Notes: generated from the letters alone by a model not told the origin. DNA of 64,000 nt from Myxococcus guangdongensis (GCF_024198255.1 NZ_JAJVKW010000003.1:682001-746000), one strand, 5' to 3'. Positions 42,035-51,062 are shown, numbered from the stretch's first letter. A program made the numbers and translations.

Positions 42035-42897
42035 GCGGGCCTGTTCCCATGGACGAAGCGGCGGTGGGGCGGCTGGCCCCGGGGCTCGCGCTGGCGCTGC
42101 CGCGAGGGCCACACCGGGGCCGGGTGGGCGAGGTGCGCGCGTCGTCGATGGGGAGCTCGCTGGAGCTGCATGACTTCCGGACGTACCAGCCGGGAGATGA
42201 CTTGCGGCAGCTCGACTGGAACGCGGTGGCGCGGACCGATGAGCTCATCCTCCGGGTGCGGCAGGACGAGGTGTCGCCCCGGGTGGAGGTGGTGGTGGAT
42301 GGCTCGCGCTCCATGGCGTTGTCACCGCGGAAGGCCGCGTGTGCGAAGGAGGTGGCGCTCTTGGCGTGCGAGGTGGCGGCGCGGCAGGGGTTGAGCCCGA
42401 CGTTGCTCACCACGGCGGTCCGTTCGGAGCGGATGCAGGGGGCGGGGTGTCGGGCGGTGCTGCGGGCGCTCGAGTTCGATGCGCGGGATGACCTGGCGAC
42501 GGCGCTGGGGCGACTGCCTCCGCCCCGGCCCTGCGGGCTGCGCGTGGTGGTGAGTGACTTCCTGTTCGAGGCGGACCTGCCGGCGCTGGTGTCGCGGTTG
42601 TCGCGTGGCGCGGCGGGGTGCTTCCTGGTGCAGGTGTTGGATGAGGAGGACCTGTCGCCTTCTGGGGGTGAGGGCGCGAGGTTGGTGGATTCGGAGAGCG
42701 GCGCGGCGCTGGAGGAGTTGCTGACGGAGGACGTGCTGGCGGCGTATGCGCGGCGCTTCGAGGAGCATCAGCGCTTGCTGCGGGGCGCGGCGCTGCGTGC
42801 GCGTGGGTGGCTGGTGACGGCGCCCGCCACGGAGTCGCTGGCCGCGCTGGTGGCGGGGCCGCTGCATCCGCTCTTCGTGGCGGGAGGTGGCGCGTGA
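42031..42897 (+). CDS. DUF58 protein of the MoxR system
   Basis: A 288-residue protein with a GTG start overlapping the permease stop codon. It has the DUF58 core motif ELHDFRTYQPGDDLRQLDWN followed by AVARTDELILRVRQDEV and a vWA-like fold (VEVVVDGSRSMALSPRKAAC, with a DxSxS metal site). In other bacteria DUF58 proteins are co-encoded with MoxR and BatA-type proteins and likely act as their adaptor. It ends VAGGGA-stop in a 17-bp sequence that is repeated 185 bp further on. Confidence 0.9.
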   Translation: MSGPVPMDEAAVGRLAPGLALALPRGPHRGRVGEVRASSMGSSLELHDFRTYQPGDDLRQLDWNAVARTDELILRVRQDEVSPRVEVVVDGSRSMALSPRKAACAKEVALLACEVAARQGLSPTLLTTAVRSERMQGAGCRAVLRALEFDARDDLATALGRLPPPRPCGLRVVVSDFLFEADLPALVSRLSRGAAGCFLVQVLDEEDLSPSGGEGARLVDSESGAALEELLTEDVLAAYARRFEEHQRLLRGAALRARGWLVTAPATESLAALVAGPLHPLFVAGGGA

Positions 42898-43082
42898 GGG
42901 GCGTGCGTGCTTCGGGCTCCGGTGCCCCGGGTGGTCGAGGTGTGGGGCGGCGGCCTCCTCTCGCGCGTGGAGGTGAGCGCGCGTCCTCGAGCGGTGTGTG
43001 GCGAGGCTTCGCTCCGATGCACGGCTGTGAGCGCGCGCTCGGGAGCATCGACCCGGCCCTCGGAGTGGGAGGTGGCGCGTGA
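42894..43082 (+). other. 62-codon mini-ORF created by a junction duplication
   Basis: Between the DUF58 gene and the next gene a 17-bp direct repeat (GGGAGGTGGCGCGTGAG at 42882-42898 and 43067-43083) brackets 168 bp. Each copy holds a ribosome-binding site, a GTG start and the preceding TGA stop. The mini-ORF starts by overlapping the DUF58 stop and ends ..VGGGA-stop, overlapping the next GTG. Its sequence (Arg/Gly/Ala-rich, VRGVRASGSGAPGGRGVG) looks like random translation of GC-rich DNA. It may just keep ribosomes moving. Probably not a selected protein. Confidence 0.45.
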
Positions 43083-44809
43083 GCTTCGGCTTCCCCTGGG
43101 GGCTCTTGGCCCTGGGCGCGCTGGTGCCGTTGGTGGCGGCGTACTTCCTGCGGCGTCGTCAGAAGCCGGTGGTGGTGAGCGCGCTGTTCCTGTGGCGCAC
43201 GCCGAGCCCTCGCGCCGAGGCGGGGCCTCGCTGGGAGCGCTTCACGCGCGAGGTGTCGCTGTTGCTGGAGGTGCTCGCGGTCATCGCCGCGGCGCTGTAC
43301 CTGGCGGACGTTCGACTGGGCGAGTCGGCCCGGAGTCGGCACCTGGTGCTCGTGGTGGACGGCAGCCTGTCCATGTCCGCGCGGGGGCCCGACGACGTGT
43401 CGGTGATGGAGCGGGTTCGCCGCGAAGCCTCGAACCGCGTGGACACCGCGAAGGCCACGCGTGTGACGCTGCTGGCCACCGGCCTGACGCCACGGGTGCT
43501 CGCAGGGCCGGAGGCGGAGCCGTCGCGGGCATTGGCCGCGCTGAGGTCCTTCGAGGCCATGGGCGCGGACCATGACCCCATCCCCACGCTGCTGTGGGCA
43601 CAGGAACTCGCGGGTCCGGGCAAGAACGTGGACTTCTTCACCGATGCACCGCCAGTCGAAGGACTCGTGGTTCCCGCGCCGGTGCGATGGACGGCGCTGG
43701 GCACGGCGCGTGACAACGTGGCGCTCGTCTCCGCGCAGAGGAAGGACGAGGGCGGCGCGTCGACGGTGACGCTGCGGGTGGCGCGCTTCGGTGCGAGCCC
43801 GGATTCGGTGTCGGTGCGGATGACCGCACAGCCTGGGGCGGGCGCGAAGCAAGGGACGTCGCGCGCGGAGACGGTGTCGTTCAAGGACGGAGAGACGGCC
43901 ACGGTGCGCGTCACGTTCCAGGATGCCGGAGAGGTGAGCGTCTCCATCGCGCCAGACGCGTTGCCGGAAGACAACCGGGCGATGCTGCCCGTGTCGTCGG
44001 CGCGGCCGCTCGCGGTGCGCCTGGCGCAGGGACTGGGGCCGCTGGAGCGGGGCGCGCTGGAGCGCTTCGTCTCGGCCATCCCGGACCTGTCGCGCGAGGC
44101 GACGGAGGGGGACGTGTTGCTCATCGGTTCACAAGGTACGGACGCGAGGGTGACGGTGGGGGCGACGGGCAAGCCCCGGACCTTCGTGGGTCCGTTCTTC
44201 TCCGAGAAGGGCCATCCGTTGCTCGACGACGTGCAGCTCGCGGGGGTGCGTTGGTCCGCGGGAGAGAACCCGCCTGGACGTCCGCTCATCACGGCGGGGG
44301 AAGCGGTGCTGGTGTCCGAGGGGGACGACGGTCGTGTTCACCTCAACATCGACCTGGCCCGTTCCAACGTCCAGCGTGTGTCCGCGTGGCCGGTGTTGCT
44401 GGGCAACGTGGTGCGCGAGGCGCGTCGCTCGCGAGAGGGCTTCGCGCGAAGGCAGCTCTCGCTGGGCGAGCCGCTCCAGGTGGTGACGCTTCCTGGCGAG
44501 CGCTACACGCTGGTGGGACCGGAGGGGGAGCGGCCCGTGTTCGGCGCTGGCGCGGTGAGTCTGCCTCCGCCTGCCTCGCCCGGCCGCTACGAGCTGAAGC
44601 GCGACGGCGAAGTCGTCGATGCCGCGGCGGTGCTGACGATGGATGCGCGCGAGTCGGACCTTCGTGGACGCGGCAGCGTGGACCTTCCTCCTCGTGAGTC
44701 CGGCGAGGACGAGGAGGGTGCGGGTGCGTCCGAGCGGATGCGTTGGCCGTTGGTGCTGCTCCTGCTCGCGCTGATGGGCGACTTCTACGTCACGAGGCGG
44801 GTGTCATGA
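43079..44809 (+). CDS. BatA-like protein with vWA domain
   Basis: A 576-residue protein. The N-terminal BatA signature (FGFPWGLLALGALVPLVAAYF, LRRRQKPVVVSALFLWRTPS) has membrane helices at about 5-22 and 60-78. The vWA domain begins at LVLVVDGSLSMSARG (DxSxS). It continues through beta-sandwich sequence (about 210-300) and a middle domain, and ends in a final helix RWPLVLLLLALMGDFYVTRR. Such proteins are anchored in the inner membrane and face the periplasm. With the double-vWA protein encoded downstream it likely forms the client complex of MoxR. Confidence 0.88.
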   Translation: MSFGFPWGLLALGALVPLVAAYFLRRRQKPVVVSALFLWRTPSPRAEAGPRWERFTREVSLLLEVLAVIAAALYLADVRLGESARSRHLVLVVDGSLSMSARGPDDVSVMERVRREASNRVDTAKATRVTLLATGLTPRVLAGPEAEPSRALAALRSFEAMGADHDPIPTLLWAQELAGPGKNVDFFTDAPPVEGLVVPAPVRWTALGTARDNVALVSAQRKDEGGASTVTLRVARFGASPDSVSVRMTAQPGAGAKQGTSRAETVSFKDGETATVRVTFQDAGEVSVSIAPDALPEDNRAMLPVSSARPLAVRLAQGLGPLERGALERFVSAIPDLSREATEGDVLLIGSQGTDARVTVGATGKPRTFVGPFFSEKGHPLLDDVQLAGVRWSAGENPPGRPLITAGEAVLVSEGDDGRVHLNIDLARSNVQRVSAWPVLLGNVVREARRSREGFARRQLSLGEPLQVVTLPGERYTLVGPEGERPVFGAGAVSLPPPASPGRYELKRDGEVVDAAAVLTMDARESDLRGRGSVDLPPRESGEDEEGAGASERMRWPLVLLLLALMGDFYVTRRVS

Positions 44810-44970
44810 CCTTCACCGTTCCCGCCAGGCCGGCCGTGATGCCGTCTCCACGCACGCTGATGGGCGACTTCTACGTCACTGGGGGATTCGCGCTCCCACG
44901 AATGGTGGCCACGGCGCGGCTCTCGCGAGTCCTGATGAAGGACGTCCACGTCGCGAGGTGGGTGTCATGA
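44806..44970 (+). other. 54-codon mini-ORF from duplicated gene ends
   Basis: The 3' end of the BatA-like gene and the first codons of the next gene are copied here. The 23 bp at 44771-44793 recur exactly at 44857-44879 and, with changes, at 44932. The stop/start junction with MTFT codons at 44793-44816 recurs at 44954-44977 with one mismatch. The mini-ORF (MTFTVPARPAVMPS..VLMKDVHVARWVS) starts in an ATGA overlap with the gene before and ends in an ATGA overlap with the one after. It probably arose by tandem duplication and decay. Confidence 0.5.
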
Positions 44971-47741
44971 CCTTCACGCTCCCCCAGGCGTGGATGCTGC
45001 TCATCCCACTGGGTCTCTTCCTGTGGAAGTACGGCCGCAGGCCGGGTCCACCCATGTGGCTGCGCGGCGCGCTGCTCGTGCTGGTGGTCGGTGCGCTCTC
45101 CGGTCCGAGCTGCCGTCGCGAGGATGCGGGCAGTGACGTGGTCGTCGTGGTGGACCGCTCCGCCTCCATGCCTCGCGACGTGGACCGCACAGCGCAGGAG
45201 CTCGTCTCGCACCTGGAATCACAGCGGCGTCCCGGGGACCGCGTGGGTGTCATCACCTTCGGCCGCGAGGCCCGGGTGGAACAACCCCTGTCCTCGATGG
45301 GCGCCTTCGGAGGCTTCAGCCGGCCGTTGAACACGGAGGCGTCGGACCTCTCCGCCGCGCTCGACGCCGCCAATGTCCTCATCCCGCAGGAGCGCACTGG
45401 CCGCGTGCTCGTCCTCTCCGATGGCCGCGCCACCGGCACGGATGCGCGAGGCGCTGCACGCCGGCTCGCGGCACGGGGCATCGCCGTGGACTGGCGACAG
45501 CTCGCCCGGCCAGAGCCCGCGCTGGACGTCGCCGTCGTCTCCCTCGACGTGCCCACCTCCGTGGCCACGCGCGAGCCCTTCCAGTTCTCCGCCCAGGTGC
45601 ATGCCTCGGCGGCCGTCACCGGCACCGTGCGCCTGGAGCGCAATGGCCGAGTCATCGTGAAAGGCCCCTTCGACTTCCTCCCCGGCCCCAACGTGTTGCC
45701 GCTCAGGGACCTCATCGAGGAACCCGGCCTCGCGCGCTACCAGCTCACCGTGGAGGTCCCCGGTGACGGCGTCGTCGAGAACGACAAGGGCCTCGCGGTG
45801 CTCCGCGTCGAGGGCCCGGGCCGCGTGCTGCTGCTCACCCATCAACCCAAGGGCACGCTCGCGCAGGCGCTCCAGGCCACGGGCCTGCTCGTCGATGTCC
45901 GCGCGCCCTTCCGACTGTCCCTCGATGACCTCGACGGCGTGGGCAGCGTGGTCCTGGAGAACGTGGACGCGAACCTGCTCGGCGAACCGGGCCTCAACGC
46001 GCTCGCGTCCTACGTGGAGCAGGCCGGCGGCGGGCTCGTGATGACGGGCGGTCGCGAGAGCTTCGGCGAGGGCGGCTACCGTCGCTCACCCATCGAACCC
46101 CTGCTGCCCGTGTCGCTGGAGATGCGCGAGGAGGTTCGCCGCGCCTCCATCGCCATCAGCATCCTGATGGACTGCTCGTGCTCCATGGGCGCCACCGTGC
46201 CCGACGGGCGCACGAAGATGGAGGTGGCCGCGGAGGGCGTCGTCGCCGCGCTCTCACTGCTCAACCCCCAGGACGAGGCCTCCGTGCACATGGTGGACAC
46301 GGAGACGCACGAAATCTTCCCACTGCGCTCCGTGCAGGCGGGCCTGCCCTTCGACAAGGTCGCCCAGGGCTTCAGCGGAGGCGGAGGCATCTACGTGGGC
46401 GAGGCGCTGCGCTCCGGCCGGAAGCAAATCCTCCAGAGCGACAAGGCCACGCGCCACGTGCTGCTCTTCTCCGACGCGGCGGACTCCGAGGAGCCCGACG
46501 ACTTCCGCCGTACGCTCGAGGAGCTCCAGTCCAAGTCGGTGACGGTGTCGGTCATCGGCCTGGGCACGCCGAAGGACTCCGACGCCAAGCTGCTCATGGA
46601 CGTGGCCCAGCGCGGCGGCGGGCGCATCTACTTCGCCGAGGACGCGATGAGCCTGCCGCGCATCTTCAGCCAGGAGACGCTCGCGGTGGCCCGGGCCACG
46701 TTCATCGACGAGCCCGTGTCGATGGAGGCCGCGCCCGACCTGCCGCTCCTGGGTCGGCTCCCCTCCGACGGCCTGCCCCAGGTGGGTGGCTACAACCTCA
46801 CGTACCTGCGCCCTCAAGCCAACGTGGCGCTGCGCACGCTCGACACCCACGCGGCGCCGGTGCTCGCGATGTGGCCCCGGGGCGCGGGCCGCACCGTGGC
46901 CTTCACCGCCGAGGTCGACGGCCCGTTCACCGGAGAGCTGCGCCAGTGGGGCTCGCTGCGCGCGACGCTGGAGGCGATGGTGCGCTGGACGCTGGCGGGT
47001 TCGTCTCCGCTGGGTGAGGCGGTGGTGCGCTCCGAACGCCGGGGCCACCTGCTGCGCGTGACGCTGGACCTGCCCCCGGATGCCCCGCTGCCCGGCACGC
47101 TGCCCTCGATGATGTTGCTCGCGGGTGATGGGAAGTCGGAGCCAGTGGAGGTCCCCATGCGCTGGGAGGATGATGACCGGCTGGTGGCGGAGCTCCCGCT
47201 GGAGGGAAGCGGCACCTGGCACCCGGTGGTGCGCGTGGGCACGCGCGCCCTGAGGGCGCCGCCCGTCGCGCTGCCGTACGCCCCGGAGTTCGAGCCGGGA
47301 AGCCCGAAGGAGGGACTGGCGCTGCTGCGCGCCCTCGCCGCCGTGGGCGGGGGTGTGGAGCGACTGTCCATGACGGGCCTCTTCGCCGAGGCCCCCGAGT
47401 CCGAGGGACAGCTCGCGCTGGCGCCCTGGCTCATCTCGCTCGCGATGCTCGTGCTGCTCGCCGAGGTCGCCGTGCGGCGCTTCCTCTCCGCGCCACGGCA
47501 GCGCGTGGCGACAGCGGCCCCCGTGACTTCACAGGGCACCGTCACGCCGAGAGGGGCCGCTCCCGGCGTGACGATGCCCACACCCGACAGCACACGGGGC
47601 GCCTTGGAGTCGCCCGCGTCCACTTCGAGCACCCCGGAGCCGAAGACAGACACCTCCGGGGCGAAGCCAGCGGGGGAGGGCGGCGTGGACTCGGCGCTCG
47701 ATGCCGCGCGCGCCCGCTCCCGTCGTCGGCTGGACCGGTGA
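44967..47741 (+). CDS. Large membrane protein with two vWA domains and a GATase1-like middle
   Basis: A 924-residue protein starting at the ATG at 44967. N-terminal helices (WMLLIPLGLFLWKYG; MWLRGALLVLVVGALSG) are followed by a first vWA domain with VVVVDRSASMPRD (about 59-200). A beta domain and a GATase1-like region (about 295-390; VVLENVDANLLGEPGLNALA, GGGLVMTGGRESFGEGGYR) come next. The second vWA domain, about 395-590, has SILMDCSCSMGATV. Further beta domains, a last membrane helix (WLISLAMLVLLAEVAVRRFL) and a Pro/Thr-rich cytoplasmic tail follow. Both DxSxS metal sites are kept. Relatives occur in MoxR operons and are uncharacterised. Last gene of the operon. Confidence 0.88.
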   Translation: MTFTLPQAWMLLIPLGLFLWKYGRRPGPPMWLRGALLVLVVGALSGPSCRREDAGSDVVVVVDRSASMPRDVDRTAQELVSHLESQRRPGDRVGVITFGREARVEQPLSSMGAFGGFSRPLNTEASDLSAALDAANVLIPQERTGRVLVLSDGRATGTDARGAARRLAARGIAVDWRQLARPEPALDVAVVSLDVPTSVATREPFQFSAQVHASAAVTGTVRLERNGRVIVKGPFDFLPGPNVLPLRDLIEEPGLARYQLTVEVPGDGVVENDKGLAVLRVEGPGRVLLLTHQPKGTLAQALQATGLLVDVRAPFRLSLDDLDGVGSVVLENVDANLLGEPGLNALASYVEQAGGGLVMTGGRESFGEGGYRRSPIEPLLPVSLEMREEVRRASIAISILMDCSCSMGATVPDGRTKMEVAAEGVVAALSLLNPQDEASVHMVDTETHEIFPLRSVQAGLPFDKVAQGFSGGGGIYVGEALRSGRKQILQSDKATRHVLLFSDAADSEEPDDFRRTLEELQSKSVTVSVIGLGTPKDSDAKLLMDVAQRGGGRIYFAEDAMSLPRIFSQETLAVARATFIDEPVSMEAAPDLPLLGRLPSDGLPQVGGYNLTYLRPQANVALRTLDTHAAPVLAMWPRGAGRTVAFTAEVDGPFTGELRQWGSLRATLEAMVRWTLAGSSPLGEAVVRSERRGHLLRVTLDLPPDAPLPGTLPSMMLLAGDGKSEPVEVPMRWEDDDRLVAELPLEGSGTWHPVVRVGTRALRAPPVALPYAPEFEPGSPKEGLALLRALAAVGGGVERLSMTGLFAEAPESEGQLALAPWLISLAMLVLLAEVAVRRFLSAPRQRVATAAPVTSQGTVTPRGAAPGVTMPTPDSTRGALESPASTSSTPEPKTDTSGAKPAGEGGVDSALDAARARSRRRLDR

Positions 47742-47758
47742 GCGGCGATTCGCGCCGC
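47742..47758 (+). terminator. Short GC hairpin after the operon
   Basis: GCGGCG-ATTCG-CGCCGC starts directly after the stop codon of the double-vWA gene. The stem is only 6 bp. Confidence 0.4.
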
Positions 47759-47774
47759 CCATCTCGGGCCAGGT

Positions 47775-49097
47775 TCACAGATACGGCGTGGAGCTCACCG
47801 GATTGCCGAACTCGCTCTGGAGCGTGTTGCGCACGGACATGCTCACGGGCCACCGCCAGGCAATCTCGAACACGTCGGCCAGGTTGACGTTGGCCGCGCG
47901 GCTGGCGGCGAGCACGAAGTTGTCCGCCGAGGTGTAGGGGCTCGTCGCCGTGCCGGTGATGGCGCCCACCTTGCGCCAGAGCTGGAAGATGAAGGGCCAG
48001 CCATGGACGTGCTTGAGCCGGAGCACGAAGGAGGCGAACAGGTCCGTCGTGTCCATGCCGCCGACCCCCTGCTTCACGAGCAACGTGTTCGCCCAGTCAT
48101 GCTGGTAGCACGTCGTGCTGCCCGGCGAGACGCGCGTGCCGGAGACGCCCGGCGTCGTGCACGGCGCCGTGGCGATGCGGTACGTGTTCGCCAGGGCCTT
48201 CACGTTGTTGTAGAGGCTCGCGTGCCCCGTGGAGACGGGCAGCGCGTAATAGTCCATGGACAGGAAGCGCATCAGCACCGCGTAGCCCGTCACCATGGCG
48301 TGGGCGTAGTTGCCGTTGGTGGACGCGAGCTGGTTCTCATAGAACCAGAAGTTGCGGCCCAGCTCGTAGAAGCCCGTGTTGTTGAGCGTCCCCACCAGGG
48401 CTTCCGCGCAGATGTCCGTCTGGTACAGGTTGTAGCGGAACTCGATGCCCGTCTGGCCGCGCTCACCGCAGGCCGGGTCCGTGGAGCTGCCGCAGCCCGT
48501 CGCGTACCCGGAGGGCAGCACGGCCATGCTGTTCAAGCCGAAGTAGTTGCGGAAGAGGGAGGGCTGAGCGCCCGTGACGTCCTTGTAGAAGGTGTAGCCC
48601 CGGTCGAACCCATCCACCAGCAGGGCCATCTGCGCGGTGATTTCCTTCGTCGGGTTCGCGCAGGTGGTGGTGTCCGGCGTGCGCAGGGCGATGTACTGCC
48701 CCTTCCAGACGAAGAGCGAGTGCGTCAGCCCCTGCTGCGACGTGTAGTTCGCGCGCAGCTGGCAGTACCAGGAATAGGCGTCGTTGAAGTTGCGATACGC
48801 GGCCTGGAAGCCATTCGTGTGCTGCGTCTGGCACGCCTGGTTGAGGTCCATTCCCAGGTACTGGCCATTCTTGTAGCAGGACCAGCCATAGGCATTGTTC
48901 GCCGTCAGCGTGGCGAAGGCTCCCGAGCCATAACGCTGCACGCAGTGCGCGGTGAGGTCCAACCCGGGCAGTTGGAGGGCCGCCTGTGCGCTCCCCGGCG
49001 CGACGGCTCCCCAAACCAACGCCACGGCTCCCACGACCCCAAGACATGAACGGGCAATCGCGGAGCGCTTCGCGCCCCACGGATGGTGCTGAGACAT
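47775..49097 (-). CDS. Secreted protein of unknown function
   Basis: A 440-residue protein with a signal peptide (SCLGVVGAVALVWGAVAPGSAQAA). Near the N-terminus are Cys-bearing Tyr/Trp/Asn-rich segments (NNAYGWSCYKNGQYLGMDLN, NDAYSWYCQLRANYTS) that look like a short repeated carbohydrate-binding-like module. The main part (about 115-440) contains GIEFRYNLYQTDICAEALVG, NNTGFYELGRNFWFYENQLA, GYAVLMRFLSMDYYALP and HVHGWPFIFQLWRKVGAI. FYELGRNFWFY sits where metallopeptidases of similar layout carry HExxH, so this could be a peptidase relative that has lost its zinc site. That is only a suggestion. Confidence 0.72.
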   Translation of the reverse strand: MSQHHPWGAKRSAIARSCLGVVGAVALVWGAVAPGSAQAALQLPGLDLTAHCVQRYGSGAFATLTANNAYGWSCYKNGQYLGMDLNQACQTQHTNGFQAAYRNFNDAYSWYCQLRANYTSQQGLTHSLFVWKGQYIALRTPDTTTCANPTKEITAQMALLVDGFDRGYTFYKDVTGAQPSLFRNYFGLNSMAVLPSGYATGCGSSTDPACGERGQTGIEFRYNLYQTDICAEALVGTLNNTGFYELGRNFWFYENQLASTNGNYAHAMVTGYAVLMRFLSMDYYALPVSTGHASLYNNVKALANTYRIATAPCTTPGVSGTRVSPGSTTCYQHDWANTLLVKQGVGGMDTTDLFASFVLRLKHVHGWPFIFQLWRKVGAITGTATSPYTSADNFVLAASRAANVNLADVFEIAWRWPVSMSVRNTLQSEFGNPVSSTPYL

Positions 49098-49124
49098 GTG
49101 GTGATTCCCCCTCTGCGAAATGAC

Positions 49125-49175
49125 GCGGGCCGCCCCGACCTGGAGGTGTCGTCACGGGATGAGGGGGCGGCCCGC
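49125..49175. other. Long-range inverted repeat in a divergent promoter region
   Basis: GCGGGCCGCC at 49125-49134 pairs perfectly with 49166-49175 across a 31-nt gap. It lies just upstream of the secreted-protein gene (start 49097) and could fold in its leader. The rest of the 234-bp gap has an AT-rich stretch at 49228-49262 that may hold the promoters of the two divergent genes. Confidence 0.35.
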
Positions 49176-49331
49176 TCCCCTTGAAGCTCACAGGGTAAAG
49201 ACGAGATACACGGAAAGACCGGGATGCACAACTGGGTCAAAATAGTTCCCTACTATTAAAAGTTGATGCTCGGTTCATGCGGTCAGGACCACCCCAGGAG
49301 GCGGGAGGGATTCGAGGTAAGAGGGCGGCCG

Positions 49332-51014
49332 ATGACGGACGCACGGTGGGCGCGCGTGGGACTTGGGCTGGGACTCCTCGGGTTGGGGGTGCTGGCCGCG
49401 CGACTGGCATTGCACAAGGCCTTCAGCATCGACGAGTTCCAGTATGCCCATGCGGCGTGGCTGGTCTCGAAGGGGCAGGTGCCGTACCGGGACTTCTTCG
49501 AGGTGCACTTCCCGCTCGTGTACCAGGGGCTGGCGCCGGTGTTCTGGCTGTTGGGGGACTCGCCGAAGGTCGTGCTCGCGTTGCGCGCGGCCATGCTGGT
49601 GCCGCTCGCGGGGAGCTGCCTCGCGGTGGTGGTGCTGAACCGGCGCGAGAGCCGGGCCGTGCGCTGGCTGGGGCCGCTGTTGTTGCTCTCGCTGGTGCCC
49701 TTCACGCGCTTCGCCACGGAGATTCGTCCGGATGCGCTGTCCACGGCGCTGTTCCTGGGCGCGCTCGCGGCGCTGTCGGTGCGGCCGGGGACGCGGTGGC
49801 TCGGCTTCGTGGCGGGGCTGTCGTACGTGGCCGCGCTGTGGGCCTCGCAGAAGGTGCTGTTCTTCGGCGGGGTGGTGGGCGCGGTGCTCGCGGTGGACCT
49901 CGTCGCGCGGCGCGGGCGCGCACCAGCGCTGGTGACGCATCCGGGGATGTTCCTGTCGGGCGCGGGCGTGGGGCTCGGGGCGGTGGCGGCGTACCTCACG
50001 GTGACGGCGTCGTGGAGCGCGTGGTGGCAGTGGTGCTTCGTGTGGGCCGCCGAGCACCAGCGTCACTATCCCGGCTTCTCGCCGTGGGACTACCTGGGGC
50101 CGGTGCTGCGTGAGCAGCCGTGGCTCTTCGGCCTGGCGGGGTTGGGCGTCGCGGCCACGGTGAGGCGGTGGTGGAGCGAGGGCCCCGAGCGCTGGGCGGA
50201 CGCGGACCTGCCGTTGCTGCTCGCGGTGGTGGCGACGTTCGGCTCCTATGCGCTCCAGCGCGCGCCCTTCCCGTACAGCCTGCTGCCCTGGCTGGGGGTG
50301 CTCGCGCCGTTCATGGCGCGTGGGGTGGGGTTCCTCGTCGAGCACGTGCGCGCGAGGGGCGCCCTGGTCGTGGCGTTGGGCGTGCTCGTCTGTCTCCAGA
50401 TGTGGCGATTGGAGTCGCTGCTGGACGGGGACGGCAATGCCAGACAGCGGGAGGTGTTCGAGCGCATCGCCACACTCACGGGGCCGGAGGACGTGGTCTA
50501 TGACAACTCCGGTGGCGCCGTGAGCCGGCCGCACGCGCACTTCTACTTCTACACGGATGCCTACCTGCGCGGCGCCATCCCGGACCTGCTGGCGCGCGAG
50601 GTCCCCGAGGCGCTGGTGGAGAAGGGCTGCGTGCTGCGCGTGGACGACCTGCGGACGTCCGGGTTGCCGCCCGGGCTGCGCGGGTTCCTCGACACGCACT
50701 ACCAGCCGTATGACGGAGACCTGTTCCTGTGGGGACGGCGCTACGCCGTGACGTCCGGGGACCGGCTGGAGGACCGCTTCCTCGCGGTGCGACAGGGGCG
50801 CTACTTCGTCGAGCCCGCATCCGTGCTCGAGTCGGGCGCGCTGTTCATCGATGGCCAGCGGGTGACCCAGGCGCAGTTCGTGCTGACGCGCGGCGAGCAC
50901 ACGGTGCGCTACGAGGGGCCCGCGGAGCGCTTCCACCTGCTCTGGCTGCCGCGCGACGGCCAGCGGTGGACGCCGAGGCTGGACGCGAAGCCCACCTACT
51001 CACGCCTGTTCTGA
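49332..51014 (+). CDS. GT-C-fold membrane glycosyltransferase (GT39/ArnT-like)
   Basis: A 560-residue protein. The first luminal loop carries FSIDEFQYAHAAWLV and YRDFFEVHFPLVYQGLAPVF; the acidic Asp-Glu after the first helix is the usual catalytic and metal site of this fold. About ten membrane helices follow (WLGPLLLLSLVPF, LSTALFLGALAALSV, LLLAVVATFGSYALQ and others). A C-terminal soluble domain (about 380-560) starts EVFERIATLTGPEDVVYDNS. Such enzymes move a sugar from a lipid-phosphate donor to a protein, lipid or polysaccharide in the periplasm. The acceptor is unknown. Confidence 0.85.
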   Translation: MTDARWARVGLGLGLLGLGVLAARLALHKAFSIDEFQYAHAAWLVSKGQVPYRDFFEVHFPLVYQGLAPVFWLLGDSPKVVLALRAAMLVPLAGSCLAVVVLNRRESRAVRWLGPLLLLSLVPFTRFATEIRPDALSTALFLGALAALSVRPGTRWLGFVAGLSYVAALWASQKVLFFGGVVGAVLAVDLVARRGRAPALVTHPGMFLSGAGVGLGAVAAYLTVTASWSAWWQWCFVWAAEHQRHYPGFSPWDYLGPVLREQPWLFGLAGLGVAATVRRWWSEGPERWADADLPLLLAVVATFGSYALQRAPFPYSLLPWLGVLAPFMARGVGFLVEHVRARGALVVALGVLVCLQMWRLESLLDGDGNARQREVFERIATLTGPEDVVYDNSGGAVSRPHAHFYFYTDAYLRGAIPDLLAREVPEALVEKGCVLRVDDLRTSGLPPGLRGFLDTHYQPYDGDLFLWGRRYAVTSGDRLEDRFLAVRQGRYFVEPASVLESGALFIDGQRVTQAQFVLTRGEHTVRYEGPAERFHLLWLPRDGQRWTPRLDAKPTYSRLF

Positions 51015-51021
51015 GCCGCGA

Positions 51022-51047
51022 CGGGACCGCGAGTCACCGCGGTCCCG
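51022..51047. terminator. Bidirectional terminator hairpin
   Basis: A perfect 10-bp stem (51022-51031 with 51038-51047), 6-nt loop, lies between the glycosyltransferase stop (51014) and the convergent lipoprotein stop (51063). A short pyrimidine tract CTTCCTTCC follows. Confidence 0.75.
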
Positions 51048-51062
51048 CTTCCTTCCGGGCGG

